From Pohlia nutans (taxonomy: Eukaryota > Streptophyta > Bryopsida > Bryales > Mniaceae), in contig CM040103.1 of NCBI GenBank assembly GCA_022496805.1, positions 5,536,001 through 5,600,000 on the forward strand: a stretch of 64,000 nucleotides of DNA, read 5' to 3'. This document shows positions 47,875 through 59,911 of this stretch, piece by piece. A program made the translations under genes and the position numbers. Within the stretch, counting starts at the first letter, position 1; each line of letters opens with the position of its first letter. The notes below the pieces were generated by a model, which saw only the letters and a program-made list of their open reading frames with translations, did no database searches and was not told the DNA's origin.

Positions 47875-48452
47875 GACATAGCAAATCCCATGAAGATGAT
47901 TCAAATGACAAAAATAATAGAGAAATTTGCAAAGTCTGTTGATCACCCATCCATAGTTGCATCCCCGTTCTCTATTTTATAGATATCTGAGATCTCATCG
48001 ACACAAGCTCAAGAGAGGTGTGCATGGTTAGAGCATGGCCACCCATGCCCTCCTAAAGTCTCTCACACTCAATAATTAGATGAAAAGTGCCAAGGGCAAT
48101 ACCTCTTGGCTCTTAATCCTAGCATGTTAAAAATTGGGTCTTCAAATCACTATTTAGTTGACTATATCCTAACATTCTACTTGTGATTGGTACAATGACT
48201 ATTTGATGTGCAATTTTGATGTGTGAAGGGCGTGCAAGGATGGAGGAGTGTGAGTGCAAGGGCCCTTTAAATGTAGATGAATAATTTCAGCGAGTTAGTC
48301 CTAGCGTGCATGGGTGGAAATGCTCTTAGGGTTAGAGGTTCATAAGGCTCTTGGAGCCACGAGGTTCAAGACTCAAGCCTTGGCGGTGGTTATATTGCGG
48401 TCGTGTGATTTATTAACGGACGGGCTCCAGCGCCATATCCATTGGCGTGCCT
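47875..48452. other. Intergenic, nothing recognised
   Basis: GAGGTTCAAGACTCAAGCC at 48368 resembles a tRNA-type B box, but no A box or cloverleaf fits around it. Confidence 0.4.
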
Positions 48453-48455
48453 TAA

Positions 48456-49079
48456 CAAGGGACCAAACCTAGTCACCCAACTTTAATTTCCGAAAATATA
48501 TCTCATCTGGTTTTTATTTTTGGAACCCAACACTCCTACTTTTATTGTTATGTGAGCGAGAATCTTGATTGATGTAGTACCGGAACCTTGAGATTTCACG
48601 ACTTTATGAATTTTTCTAATAAGATAATAGATTTATCTGCAAAGTTTGTAAAAGAGGGGTGACTGGACCAAAGTTTGTGAAAATTATAGTTGAGAACCCA
48701 ATAAAAGTAAACATGTCAGTAAAAAACTAGAGGTGTGAAGTTCAAGGCTCGAAAAACGGTGCCCAAAAAAACTTCAAACCATCAGTTTTCTTGATCCAAT
48801 CAATTTTAGTTAATTCAGGGAGCTCCAAGCTTTGACTCCAACAGTGATGTCCCCGAATTAGCTTTACGCTCGTGCCAAATCTAAATCAATGCTTTTGTCT
48901 CCACTACCAGTTCATCCGGCCCATGCTCTATTTTTTGCTAATTAATGAACCTCACTCAATTTACATTTCCCAAAATTTCAATAAAACTGAGGCTGGTAGT
49001 GGCATCAAGTTTGCGGAAAACTCTAATGAGATTTAAAAACGGCGAATGAAGTTGGGTGACTAAGTTTGATAGTCCTTTG
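48456..49079. mobile_element. TAA-flanked element, PIF/Harbinger-like
   Basis: TAA-CAAGGGACCAAACC, then TAGTCACCCAACTT at the left; AAGTTGGGTGACTA, then GATAGTCCTTTG-TAA at the right. 624 bp. The inverted repeat is long but imperfect; the TAA duplication is exact. No open frame. Confidence 0.75.
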
Positions 49080-49110
49080 TAAACGCGGTGCGATGATGGT
49101 GTTGAATTGT

Positions 49111-49702
49111 CACGAGTAAAAAAGGTGGCATTGTTGAGGGGCGGTTTACACTATGGACCAAGAGCCATGACTCTGGAATTCTAAAATCTGTGATTGGCCC
49201 AAAAAGAGCTCTTGGTCCCATTTGGCTTTACACTACCTTGAAAAAAGGAGAATGACTACTAACTTTGAGGTCCCCAAAAACTACTAAAATCTGCCATTTG
49301 GATAATGTGCCATGGTCCAACAGGTTTTCCGTTGAGTCGAGGCAAAATGATCGACTCAACGGAAATCAAGGGAGCCGTAAGGCTGAAAATCAGCCATTGG
49401 CCGAATTTTTTTTTTAAATATTTTTGGCCGAAAAAATCAGCCCAAAGTTGTCCCGGTCCAAATCCACTTTACACTACAAGAGTGACCAAGCCACTCAAAA
49501 ATCCATTTTTGATTTTTCATGGTCGCGGCTCTTGGCCAAGAGCCATGACCATGAAAATGATTTAATTTTCTTGGTCATGGCTCTTGGTCCATAGTGTAAA
49601 CCGACCCTGAAGGAGTTGTCTAGGCATGTGGTGCCCAATTCCATATGTGCACAATACTTTTGTCTGGACATCTCCCGAGGAGCGCCACCTTTTCTACTAG
49701 TG
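49111..49702. mobile_element. CACTA-end MITE split by another MITE
   Basis: Left CACGAGTAAAAAAGGTGGCA, right GCCACCTTTTCTACTAGTG, as in the short element at 29900-30005. Net length after removing 49138-49607 is about 120 bp, close to 106 bp. Confidence 0.75.
49138..49607. mobile_element. TGA-flanked MITE Q (GGTTTACACTATGGACC)
   Basis: TGA-GGGGCGGTTTACACTATGG at the left, CCATAGTGTAAACCGACCC-TGA at the right; 470 bp. Internal GAGCCATGAC / GTCATGGCTC repeats in both directions give a further stem near 49525-49580. A 3-bp duplication and GGG-starting ends fit PIF/Harbinger. Confidence 0.85.
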
Positions 49703-51900
49703 CGCGCCTACTAAGAGCTGCCAACTCACCCCTCCGACAACGCGATGCAAACAGACGATAAATAAAACCATTGACACTACCTGAATGAGGGCAATGCACT
49801 CATACTTTGATTAGGTGCTTTTGATTTTGCCTTTGGTTCGCACCCTAAATATAGCCCTTGAAACTTTGAAATTCTTGAAACCATCTAGAATCTAAAAGAA
49901 TGTGTTACTTTTCGTTTCTCTCTTATTTAACTGGATGGGAGATCAAATTCATGAGTAATCAAGGGGAGATTTTGTGAAATTTTCTATTGTACAAAAACAT
50001 GACTTACCTTAGCAGCCTAGGACAAACCTGGGGGAGAACAGAGACCTTGCTTTCTCATTTTATCCAAGAGAGAGAAGAGCCCCTCCCCACGAGGCAGTCC
50101 GCCCCGTCCACACAAAAAATGGATGTCGGCTTCATTATTTAATCTTGTCTAAGGTCAAGATTTCATGTATCGATGGCATGTGCTAAAAAACTTAAACCCT
50201 AAACTTAAAGTTACCAATCCACCACCGAGATGGATGAACCCAAACGTTTGTTTTCTAATCTTACCAAAATGGGTGGAGTAGGGGTGGTTCAATTTTTGTC
50301 TTCTAGTGGCTTTTACCTGCCCAATCTTCATATGGAAGCCTATCCAAATGAAAGTGAAAGTGGATCCTTGAAAGACATTGGCTATAGTCTGACGAACCTA
50401 AAAGCTTGTTCAACCCGTCAAGCACATGTCCTCTAATTTAAAGCAGGAACTAAAATAAGTTTGTTCCTTGTGGAGCCCAACTTGTGAGAGTGGGCAAGGG
50501 CTCTTCATGGGGGGCCATCCAAACTATACTTTGCACTCCTTTTTATTACAATCTCTTGTGTTACGTTGTACACTACACCAAACGGCATATTTAGTGTTTG
50601 GGGCACTATTTCTTAAATCGGGACACTATTTAATTTTAGGGAGATATAGTGTTCTTGTAAGAAGAAAAAAAATGAATGTAGTGTTCAAATGACATATAGG
50701 AAGGTTATAATAAATATGGCATGCCACCTCATGTCACTCTCATTACCTAGAAAGAATATGGAATTCCCAATGAAAGTGGGAATGACAAATGGCAAACCCC
50801 TTGTGCAGTGTCAGGGGATACTATTTTTCTTTACCTTTGAACAAACTGCGGTAAAAAATATCAAATCTTTCTGGACACTATATACTCTATTCATGGTAGT
50901 AGAAAAGGTGACCTTTGGGCACCAAGGAATTGTATCAGAGCATGGTGCGGAAGGCTCATATTGACAGTAACTTGGTGTCATCATGAGCCTTGGACACCAT
51001 ACACTAGTAGGAACTCGATTTATTTAACTAATGGGATAAACTTCAGAGGCAAACAAAGACTTTTTTTTTCCAATTATTCAAGGAGATAGAAGTATACCCG
51101 ACATTTCTTTTTATTACAATCTCTTGTGTTGCATTCTACACTAGTAGAAAACATTACAAAAAAAATCGAGGCCTCTAGAAGGCTACAAACTCAACCAAAT
51201 CGCCATGCAATATATATATATATATATATATGAATTATAAATTATTTAAAAAATCTAGTCTGACGTGGCCGAAATGGTGCCACGTTAGATTTCTTTAGTA
51301 TTTCTGTGAAAAAATTTAAATTTTTATTGTTTTAAATTTTTATTTTATTATTTTTGTATGGCAGTTTAGCTGAGTTCGCAACCTTTTGGAAGCTTAAATT
51401 TTTTTGTAATGGTTGATCTTTGGGCATCAAAGAAAAGTGTTAAGTTATCGTATTGAAGGTCTATATTGGCACTAACTTGGTGACGATATGGGCTTTAAGC
51501 ACTATACACTGGTACCAAGAGATCTTAGAGAACCAAACATCAATGACAAAGCATAGTGTCGTATAACCATTTGGGCACCATGCTAGTGCCTAAATAGTCA
51601 TTTGTGGCACCATACCGTCATTGATGTTTGGTTCCCGAAGATCACTTTTCTAACTAGCAATGCTCTGACACTATTCTGCAGTGCCCAAGTACAACTTATC
51701 TACTTGTATTGGTATTTGCACAGAATATTGGATGTGTGAATATGTGACTGTAGAACCTCCTCGTATCATATTTCGAACTGATGTAAATTAGTAGCCAAAA
51801 GCATTTCATGCATCAACAGTAAACATTTTTGGTTTGGAATGTACACCTAAACATGAAGGTGGAATTGGAAACATGGTGGTAATAGGTTAGTGTACTTTAT
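49703..51900. other. Intergenic with CACTA-like and simple repeats
   Basis: CACTAGTAGG at 51003 and CACTAGTAGAAAACATTAC at 51139 are isolated CACTA-type ends; (TA)n at 51212-51231. The segment about 50755-50890 recurs near 52475-52600 (GAAAGTGGGAATGACAA-TGGCAAA, GGGA-ACTATTT, CTGGACACTA), an unclassified dispersed repeat. The 68-codon frame at 50230-50436 has no recognised domain. Confidence 0.45.
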
Positions 51901-52192
51901 TCATTAGGAGAAATTTGTAGTCACAAAGGGGCCTTGGCCTTTGGCACGTGCTGAAAAATTTAGGCCAAACCGTGCACTTTACAAGAGGGCACCAATGGTG
52001 CCACCGTGGCTGCCAGCAGCGCAGTTCCGTGGGTCGCGCCAATCGACGCTGCCAACATTGCGGCTTCCGACGCTGTCAGCGGGCAACGACTGCACCAATG
52101 GGTTTACATAGAAAATGGTGCTTAGGCAGCCGGTTCACCTAACACGGGCAAGCTTAGAGGGCCCCTTTGGGACCCCATTTTTCTCCTAATGA
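51901..52192. mobile_element. GC-rich MITE, TIR TCATTAGGAGAAA
   Basis: TCATTAGGAGAAATTTGTAG-TCACAAAGGGGCC at the left and GGCCCCTTTGGGACC, TTTCTCCTAATGA at the right, about 33 bp imperfect inverted repeat. The core (51990-52130) is markedly GC-rich. Confidence 0.8.
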
Positions 52193-53050
52193 CCCATTCC
52201 AACAAAGTCGAGCACATTGCCTATCGTCCTAAGAGCATTGCTACTCATCCTTCAAAATAGATGAGACAATATTTTTGGTTGAAAAGAAAACATTAATGCC
52301 TTGACCTGCCAAAATATTCTTTTGTCCCAAAAATAGCTCATTTTTTTCATGGTTGTAAAATTATAACAAATACCATTTTTTTCTTCTGCAATTAGTAGAT
52401 TGAATAGTAAATGATGAAGATTCTTTTTTACTTTTGCACACTAAAAGACAAATGGTTGGTTAGATAGCGGTCTCAATGGAAGTGGGAATGACAAGTGGCA
52501 AAATCCTATATAATGTAGGGACACTATTTCTCCTCACCGTCGAACGAACTATGGTAATTGACATCAATTCTTGTTGGACACTAAATCACAATAATTTTAG
52601 TGTACCGATGAAGTTTTAATGTAATGAAATTTCTATTTACAAGTGGAGATGCTCCCGCAAATTACCATAGCATTTTGAATCCAAAAGTGACCGAGTGAAA
52701 TCAATGAACACTAGAGTGCAAGGTTTTTGTTCTAGCTTTCTATAGCTAGTTTGCTACATAAATCCATTGGGAGAATCACCATATAGGAACATAAAGAGAA
52801 AAATGCTACCTCGTGTAGCCACCAAGGCAATGGCACTCGCCAGTTGAATGCCACTTTAGGACTTCTTGAGCGACACGTAGTGGATGAAAAGGCAAAAATG
52901 TTGAATGAAAAATGCAATATGTACGAAAAAAAACGAAAAAGATAAGATGTATGAAAAAACAAAAATCCGTTGCGAGGTTTTTCAAATACAATTATAATAA
53001 AAATAAGAATAAAGAAACTACCCCATTCACTTGTATACCACTTTTGTAGC
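52193..53050. other. Intergenic, no gene recognised
   Basis: The 131-codon - strand frame at 52732-53127 is T-rich/Phe-rich and runs into element E3; no family resemblance. Confidence 0.45.
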
Positions 53051-53599
53051 TTAACCCCTAAGTGACGGATCAACCATTTTATGGTCTCTACCCTTTTTTT
53101 ATGGGCTGCCCGAAATAGAAAAAACATTTTTATAGAAAATAAAAAATATTTTTAAATAGGTAATCAAGTCTACTTTCCAACCCAATTTGAATCATGTCAA
53201 TCCGAGTTAAACTCCACCCGGGAGAAATTTTCAAAGAAAAACACTTCTACATTGTCTAGTGTTAGAAAACTTACTATTTGGGGAAAGTAATGATGTTCTC
53301 TCCGTTGAAAAATTTGCAATTTTTTATTTTAGAATAGAATGTCTAGTTTTAACAAATCATACAAAATTTCAAATTCTAAAAATAAAATTTGTGATTCTTA
53401 TAAATATTTGAAGTTAAATGCTTCTAAATTCATTATGAGATGATAAAAAGCTATTTTTTGATATTTGACCGTATGGAAAATTACTTAACATCAAGCTCCT
53501 CATTTTCTCTTTTGGACCAAACTTCATCAAAGTTGAAGAAGTGATTTTTTATAACACATTTATGTTTTGCCCTTACCTCCTCCGTCATTTAGGGGTTAA
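53051..53599 (+). mobile_element. Element E3 (TTAA-type)
   Basis: TTAA-CCCCTAAGTGACGGATC to CTCCGTCATTTAGGGG-TTAA; 549 bp. Uninterrupted. The first 8 terminal bases are perfect inverted repeats. Confidence 0.9.
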
Positions 53600-53868
53600 G
53601 GCCCACTTTTTACACAGATTGGGGCTGAATGGAAAGTCAGCCTGATTCAATTCGGCCCAAATTTGGAGTTCAAGTCAAGGAAAACTTTATTTTGATTTCA
53701 TCCAACTAGCCCAAAGATTTTACTCCAAAATCGTACCACATAAGATGCAAATTTAGGAAAAATTGCTCGTTCCAGCCGGGCCCTAGTATAAAGCCCTAGG
53801 GCTGTATTTGAAAGAATTGAACGATCATATTGGTTGAAATTTGAAGAGTTCGGGCCGGCCCTCAATCC

Positions 53869-53929
53869 GACCCCAAGTATAAAGACCCCAAGTATAAAGA
53901 CCCCAAGTATAAAAGACCCCAAGTATAAA
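53869..53929 (+). repeat. 15-bp tandem repeat, four copies
   Basis: GACCCCAAGTATAAA at 53869, 53884, 53899 (with one extra A) and 53915. Copies are nearly identical. Confidence 0.9.
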
Positions 53930-53977
53930 GTGGGCCTCAAGTTAGATGATCCGGGGAGAGTAGTATTGTTCCAATGT

Positions 53978-54073
53978 CCCTTTGTCCCGTGGGCATCGGG
54001 TCATTGACAGTACGAATGGACACTTTATTCACGCCGGCCCTTTCTATAGGGTTGGTGTTTCTATCTATCTATC
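53978..54073 (+). repeat. Retroposon-like tail ending in (TATC)n
   Basis: Second copy of the sequence at 3900-3997: CCCTTTGTCCCGTGGGCATC, GGTCATTGACAG, CACTTTATTCACGCCGG and GTTTCTATCTATCTATC. Confidence 0.55.
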
Positions 54074-55216
54074 TTAGATGATCCAAAAACCTCAAAAAAA
54101 AATCCCTGGTTTGAAATCGCCAGTTTGGGGGCGGTGGGAGTGTTTAAGACTTTGGCGGTTGTATAAGTCAGTTTAAATACAAAAGTGAGGGGCTGCACTT
54201 TCGGTGCAATTGCCATTTTGAGTAGCAATAACTTCGGTAAGTTCTACGAAGCCCAAACTGATCATTCCTGACTGCTTCTAGTTTTTAGAGCATCTCCAGT
54301 AGCACTTTGGGTAAGGTAGATGTTCATATTTCCGTCCAAATTTCATGTTTGCATGGTTAGGTTATTAATCTAAAGGAAAAAAAATATTAATTTTGAATGC
54401 TTCGCAAAGCTCGTGCAAAGGCATCCCAAAAAAAAACACATTTTTTGAATATGTCTACAATTTTTTGTGAATTTCTAAATCTAAAAGCATAGAGTGTCCA
54501 GTACTCGTGCATGGGGTTTGTGCTTTATCCACAGGTTGGATTTTCAAAATTAGTCGATAGAAGAGAAATTTTTTAAGTGATTTTTGGGTGCTTTTTCAAA
54601 CTTAGCTAAGCGGTTTTAAGGACTCAGCCTCGAAATGTAGAGGTCGACATTGGGACCCACACGGAATTCAATACGCCTACCTTGTAGAAAAATGGATGAG
54701 ACTGGGTTGTTGAACAATTTATTTGGCCCGTGACACATGAAAATCAGGGCCCTCAAAATCACTCTTCCTAGAGTATCTCCTCTTCTTAATTGCACATCAT
54801 AATTCCACAATTTATGCGTGGTGACTTGTGAGTGGCTCACTTACTATTTTCAAAAGTCTAATCCAGTGATGTTGATGAGGGAATTACATGGTGAGGTTTG
54901 ACTTTTTGAATGACCTTCAAAATGCAACCCAGAGTGCCAGTAGAGATGTTCTTATCAATAACTAAGTGGATAGGTGGAGGCTCAATGTAATGAGCTGACT
55001 GCATGAAGGAAAGGCAATGGGCATAAAGGCTACTGAATGTTATGTGGGTGGATAATTGTTGTGGATCTTTTTTCCATTTTGACAAATTTTCATATGTTTA
55101 AACAATGTTTCATTCATTTGGACAAATTTTCATCCATTTGAACCATTTTTCATCAGATTTGGATGAATTTTACCACAATATTAAGACCGGATTCCCTATT
55201 TTTTCACTGGGCCATA
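54074..55216. other. Intergenic, dispersed-repeat fragments
   Basis: AGAGCATCTCCAGTAGCAC at 54287 resembles one MITE end of the AGAGCATC type without a partner. 54885-55170 shares words with 16985-17180. No gene. Confidence 0.4.
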
Positions 55217-55218
55217 TA

Positions 55219-56298
55219 CCATAGTAGGAAGGCATGGTCGGCACTTTGGTGTCGAATAATTAATAAAAGTTCAAAAAGTGGGGGTCGGCACTTTCAAAAA
55301 TAATTATTAAAAATTTGGCTATTAATAACTAACATTAAATTTTACTAGCAACTAAACATTTTCTTTTCTTTTTTGTCTACAATTTTTGTTGACTTTATTT
55401 TTGTTGATTCCGACAAAATACTTAATAAATTTTTATTTTTTTCCGGCATTTTCTTGGGGAATTATTTTCTGCCGACCCTGCCTTCACGGGGAGGTTACAT
55501 ACTACATACTTTTGCAAACCACGTGTGGTCGGGGGTCAATTATAGGTGGGCTATTTATCTAAATTTCTTAATTAATTTTCACCCTATTAGTAGATAAAAT
55601 GGTCCTTTGAGGTATTTTTCAAGACCCTATAAGTAAATATAATTTCCACCATTAAGTTATTTTATAAATCCTATTTTATTTATAAATTGGACCATCTATC
55701 AAAATTCTGGAATTTCTGCATAAATCAAATTTAATCGAACATAAAAAAACGACAAGAATACATGAACATAACTTTCAAAGAATAATGACTGTGCTTAGTG
55801 CCTAAAATGTTCGAAGGTATGTTTAAGTGAGAAATGCATATTGTGAGAGGAAGCATGCGACACTACCACCCCGCCCTAGTCTTGTGAATCTCATTGGTCA
55901 CCTAATGCTAAAATTCATCATGAGGAGACTTTCCCATGAAGCCAAATAATTCAACCTTCATTTGTGATTCATTCCTAACCATTGGCTAACTTCAACAATT
56001 TTTAGTCAATTGAGGCAATTCTCATTCAATCAAGGATTTTCATTAGAACTCCCAAAAAATCTTTGTTCCTCTAAATATTTGAGACCCTACTTTATTAATA
56101 AAAATAGAATACTACCTATGCTTTTCACCTACCCTACTTTAGATATAATACCTTATAGGCCATTTTGTTCACGCTATGGTACTTCTAAAACTTGTATAAA
56201 TTTTTGCTCCGATGAATTAAATGTACCCTATATTTTTTTCTCACGTGGTTTAATAAAATTTTGGCAGTGACCTCCCCGGGCCTCCCTTCCTACTACGG
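55219..56298 (-). mobile_element. TA-flanked mariner-like MITE with a large insertion
   Basis: TA-CCATAGTAGGAAGGCATGG at the left and CCTTCCTACTACGG-TA at the right. The left 270 bp match the reverse complement of 58654-58947 (GGGGAATTATTTTCTGCCGA, TTGTTGACTTTATTTTTGTTG). The right terminus is separated by an inner element, about 55487-56280, with ends CGGGGAGGTTAC and GTGACCTCCCCG; its duplication (about GCCTTC/GCCTCC) is uncertain. Confidence 0.6.
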
Positions 56299-58007
56299 TA
56301 ATCATGCACTTGGCTTTTGGACGCACTAAAAATTCAAATTGGTAGAAATTGCTTGGAAATTTTGGCTATTTTTTTCCTTCTACAAATTTGGTTGCGAAAA
56401 GGATACTTTGGAAATTGTCGAGTGATTTATCTCTTGAAAAATCATTACTTGTGTTTTGAATTTTTTTAAATTTAATTATATACGCAACAAACTTTCCTTG
56501 AAATTGATCTTGACACATAGTATACTAGAAAAATACATGAGGTTTGAGTTCTCAAATAAGAGCTTAAGTACACATTCTACAAAACCATATAAACATATTG
56601 TAAGCAACTGGAAGTAGACCACAAATAAACGATCATGTTTTAAATATACATTTTGATATATAAAAACAGTTTACTATTACCCGGCTAGACGCACAGCCGC
56701 CACGGAGGACAAGGAGATAGCAAGACGGTGGCATTGGGAAGTTAGCGGATTATGCTAGTATAAGTGTAGCCGTATGCAGGAAAGAAACTCACTTCTTGGT
56801 TTGTAGATTAAGAGTGTTTTTGACAATATGCTCGGATCTTGCACCAGCAGATCGTACTTTGTACACTCTCTTGCTTAACATGGAAGCCATGGTTCTATCT
56901 ATATCTATTGTATGAGTACATTGTTTACATCCATGGAATATGTCTTTACTTTCTATTGTGTTCTACAGTATTCTTGCTCTTCTTGTTTGATTCACTCGTC
57001 CCACTTGACTAACTTACCTTGGGGAGAAAGGAAACAGGGCCATCTCCCTAATTTGTACTTGTTCTCACATCCCTTATTCTCTCTCTTTTTGTCTTCAAAC
57101 TCTCTAAGTTCAGTATCACCAGAGACGACCAAGGGATGTGTCATCAAGGAGCCAATGACACCTAGCTAGTCTATAACTGGATCACGCATTCTTTAGCCCA
57201 TCTGCTTTAAATTCCTAAGTCCAGTGTAACCCAGGATGACCAAGAACCGTATTTTAAAGGTCCTTGCCCAGCCAACAATCCCAAGCCGAGTTCATTTCTT
57301 CTATGGTCTTTATTGCTCTTTATTTACCTTTCCTTCCCTGGTCAGACAACACTCTCGACCTGTTTTTTGTCTCAGTTATCTCCATATAATCACCCAAACT
57401 AACATTTATTTATTTATAATTTATAAGAATAGTACAAACTTTTAAACCAGTACCTTGACAACTAAACTAAAGAATAATATACTATATAGTAATGTACTCA
57501 TGTACTCTAGTAAGCATCTAGCAACCTCTTGTCACTCATGCTTTCAATATGCATTGCAACATATTCAAGTATGTGCGATTTCGCTTCATTTGGAATATTG
57601 TTTTGCTTCATCCGCACGCAATCATATAGCGTCATTGTTGCATGTGTTGCTTCCTCCTTCCAGATAGCAACTTCACCATGACAATTCTTTACTATGTTAT
57701 CAAAAGAGATTGTCCAACCTCTTCGAGCAAACTTGTCAGAACAACGAGTTATGGCGAATTCACTCCCCTATAAAGAATCCATGAAATTCCACATATACAA
57801 CATCGTTGTCAACTCCAACATGGCATCCAAATGCACTAAAAAGGAAAAAAAGAATGTATGACCATGAACATTCAACCACCTACACAAAAAAAAACCAAAA
57901 AAACCATTAAACATCTATTTATTTATCTATTTATATATATACTTTTTACGGGTCGCTAATGATACTTAGCCGCCCCTTTACTTTCTTCCTTTCGTAAAAA
58001 AAAACAT
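56299..58007. other. Intergenic, no gene recognised
   Basis: Several short + strand frames (56912-57667) show no domain. A more GC-balanced patch at 56685-56760 (CGGCTAGACGCACAGCCGCC) may be a gene relic but cannot be identified. Confidence 0.4.
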
Positions 58008-58009
58008 GC

Positions 58010-58445
58010 TTATGTTCCTGCATACCCTCTCAAAGCCGCCTCAAGAGTATACAAGGCGGCCATGGGAGCATGGGAGAACACGTTTGTGTTCTTTTGAGTA
58101 GAAAATAGAATGGGACCTGCAAACGCGGACCCTTAGCCCCCAAAATCCTGGAAATTTTGGAAATCCCAAAATTCTAAAAATTCCAATTTTTTTTTTAAAT
58201 TTAAAAAGAATTAAAATTGAGTGTGGTGGGGGGGCTGAGGGTACGTGGCAACACATTGTCCATCCTACAACCCTCAAAAGAACATAAATATGTTCTTTCG
58301 TACCTTCTCATACCGCCTCGTGAGTATATAAGGTGGCCACGAGACCATGGAAGAACACATTAGTGTTCTGTTGAGGAGAAAATAGAATGGGATCCGCGCG
58401 TGCGGACTTTTAGCCCCCAAAATCCCAAATTTTTTAAAAATCCCA
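58010..58445. repeat. Two-copy tandem duplication, offset about 278 bp
   Basis: Both copies read TGTTC-T-C-TACC-TCTCA, CCGCCT, GAGTATA-AAGG-GGCCA, GAACAC-TTAGTGTTCT-TTGAG and AAAATAGAATGGGA-C, then TTAGCCCCCAAAATCC. The second is shorter at its 3' end. Confidence 0.75.
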
Positions 58446-58653
58446 AAAATCCCGGAAAATAAGTGCGGCGTGGGGGAGCTTCACTTGCATTGGTGTGGCG
58501 CAAGGTTTGAATCTCCTTGACGTTGCAAAGTGTTGTGATCAATCTAAAAAATGAAGTCAAAAACTTGTTTTTGCCGCCTTTCAAGCTAAAACTTTACTCT
58601 TTCCATGTCCTCTTGAGGAAATATTTTGCTCGACTTTACGGATAACTCTACTA

Positions 58654-58947
58654 CCGTACATAGAAGGCAGAGTCGGCAGAAAATAATTCCCCAAAAAATT
58701 GCCACAAAAATAAATAAATCTATTAATTATTTTGTTGAAATCAACAAAAATATAGTCAACAAATGCCGAAAAAAATAGAATAAAAATATAACACTCAACA
58801 AAAATTAAAATTAAACGTTTAGCCATTGGATTTTTTTAATGTTAGCTATTAATATCCTATTTTAAAATAATAACTTTTGAAAATCCAATGTTTCAACTTT
58901 TATTAATTATTTGACATGAAAGTGCCGACCTTGCCTTCCACGTATGG
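58654..58947. mobile_element. TA-flanked mariner-like MITE, uninterrupted
   Basis: TA-CCGTACATAGAAGGCAGAG to CTTGCCTTCCACGTATGG-TA; 294 bp. Same family as 17469-17808 and 55219-56298. Confidence 0.85.
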
Positions 58948-59230
58948 TATTTTACCAAAAAACCAAATAGTGTCCATATTGAGGAAATAATGTCTTGGGC
59001 ACTAAGTTAAATCATAAATTTAGTGTTGCCCAAAAACAAGTCATCACTTCATTTGTTGTGTATGGTTCGATGAGCCAAAAACACGGCTGAACCCTGTTGG
59101 ATGCCTGCATTACTGATGTACTGTACAATCTTTTCAACTTTTCATCCACATTGTACCAAAAGCATACAGCTTCATGAACCCTTTTGGATGAATGGACTAG
59201 CGACATCCATTCGTTTAAATTTATCATCCA

Positions 59231-59302
59231 CAATGTAAAAGACAATGAAAAAGTCAATGTGAAAAACAATGTAAAAGACAATGTAAAAGACAATGTAAAA
59301 GA
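59231..59302 (+). repeat. 12-bp tandem repeat, six copies, upstream of SAUR
   Basis: CAATGTAAAAGA at 59231, 59267, 59279 and 59291, with variants at 59243 and 59255. It ends 73 bp before the SAUR TATA box. Confidence 0.9.
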
Positions 59303-59374
59303 CGTGTGCTTATTGGATGAATGTGCTAATGACATCTGTTATTTATACTTTTCATCCACAACAAAATTCCCTGG

Positions 59375-59382
59375 TATAAATA
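59375..59382 (+). promoter_or_regulatory. TATA box of the SAUR gene
   Basis: TATAAATA, 134 bp upstream of the ATG, followed about 30 bp later by a CT-rich initiator-like stretch (CTCTCTCTTTCATTTG). The implied leader is about 105-110 bp. Confidence 0.7.
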
Positions 59383-59515
59383 AAACCCTCTCTCTTTCAT
59401 TTGATTACTCTCTTCTATTTCATTATTGTCTCCCATTTTCTTGCTTTGATTTCCAATTTTTATTTTTCTCTTTATTCCAATTATTTTCTCTTCTATTTTG
59501 TGGAAATTAAGTGCA

Positions 59516-59911
59516 ATGGGAAGATTTGGCAAGCTAATTCAAAATGCATTGCAAAAGTTTCAACATGAAACTATGCACTGCAATGGTGGTTATGCCAGGT
59601 GTGAAGGTGGCGACATTGTACCAATTGATGTACCCGCCGGATACTTGCCCGTATATGTTGGTATTGAGAGACGTCGATTTGTAATTAAGGCCAATATCCT
59701 CAAACATGATTTATTCCGCGTGTTGTTGGAAATATCCGCAGAGGAGTGTGGATACAATTACGAGGGAGGCTTGATTATTCCTTTTGATGTAGCATTTTTT
59801 GAGCAACTCCTATTGGTCATTAAAACTAAGAGACCATCATTTTGTCACATGGACTTGAGGAAGTATTGGGCCTTTAAACCAAACACAACCACTCACCATA
59901 TGGTGAATTGA
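59516..59911 (+). CDS. SAUR: SAUR-like auxin-responsive protein
   Basis: Small intronless protein of 131 residues. SAUR proteins are early auxin-induced; characterised members inhibit PP2C-D phosphatases and so keep plasma-membrane H+-ATPase active during cell expansion. The SAUR core spans about residues 38-105: DVPAGYLPVYVGIERRRFVI, then a helix with LKHDLFRVLLEISAEECGY and GGLIIPFDVAFFEQLL. The start at 59516 (MGRFGKLIQ) is the first ATG downstream of the TATA box in this frame; an upstream in-frame extension to 59498 would need a TTG. N-terminal Lys/Gln-rich segment and C-terminal extension (YWAFKPNTTT) are ordinary for the family. A single copy is seen here, though SAURs often occur in tandem arrays. 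Confidence 0.95.
   Translation: MGRFGKLIQNALQKFQHETMHCNGGYARCEGGDIVPIDVPAGYLPVYVGIERRRFVIKANILKHDLFRVLLEISAEECGYNYEGGLIIPFDVAFFEQLLLVIKTKRPSFCHMDLRKYWAFKPNTTTHHMVN

Noticed and set aside
48300..48430. tRNA-like B box (GGTTCAAGACTC)
   Set aside because: No matching A box, acceptor stem or anticodon arm could be drawn.
54287..54320. MITE of the AGAGCATC type
   Set aside because: Only one end is present within 2 kb, so it is not listed as an element.
59498..59515. N-terminal extension of SAUR by six codons
   Set aside because: The extension would start at TTG; the first ATG at 59516 gives the usual SAUR N-terminus.
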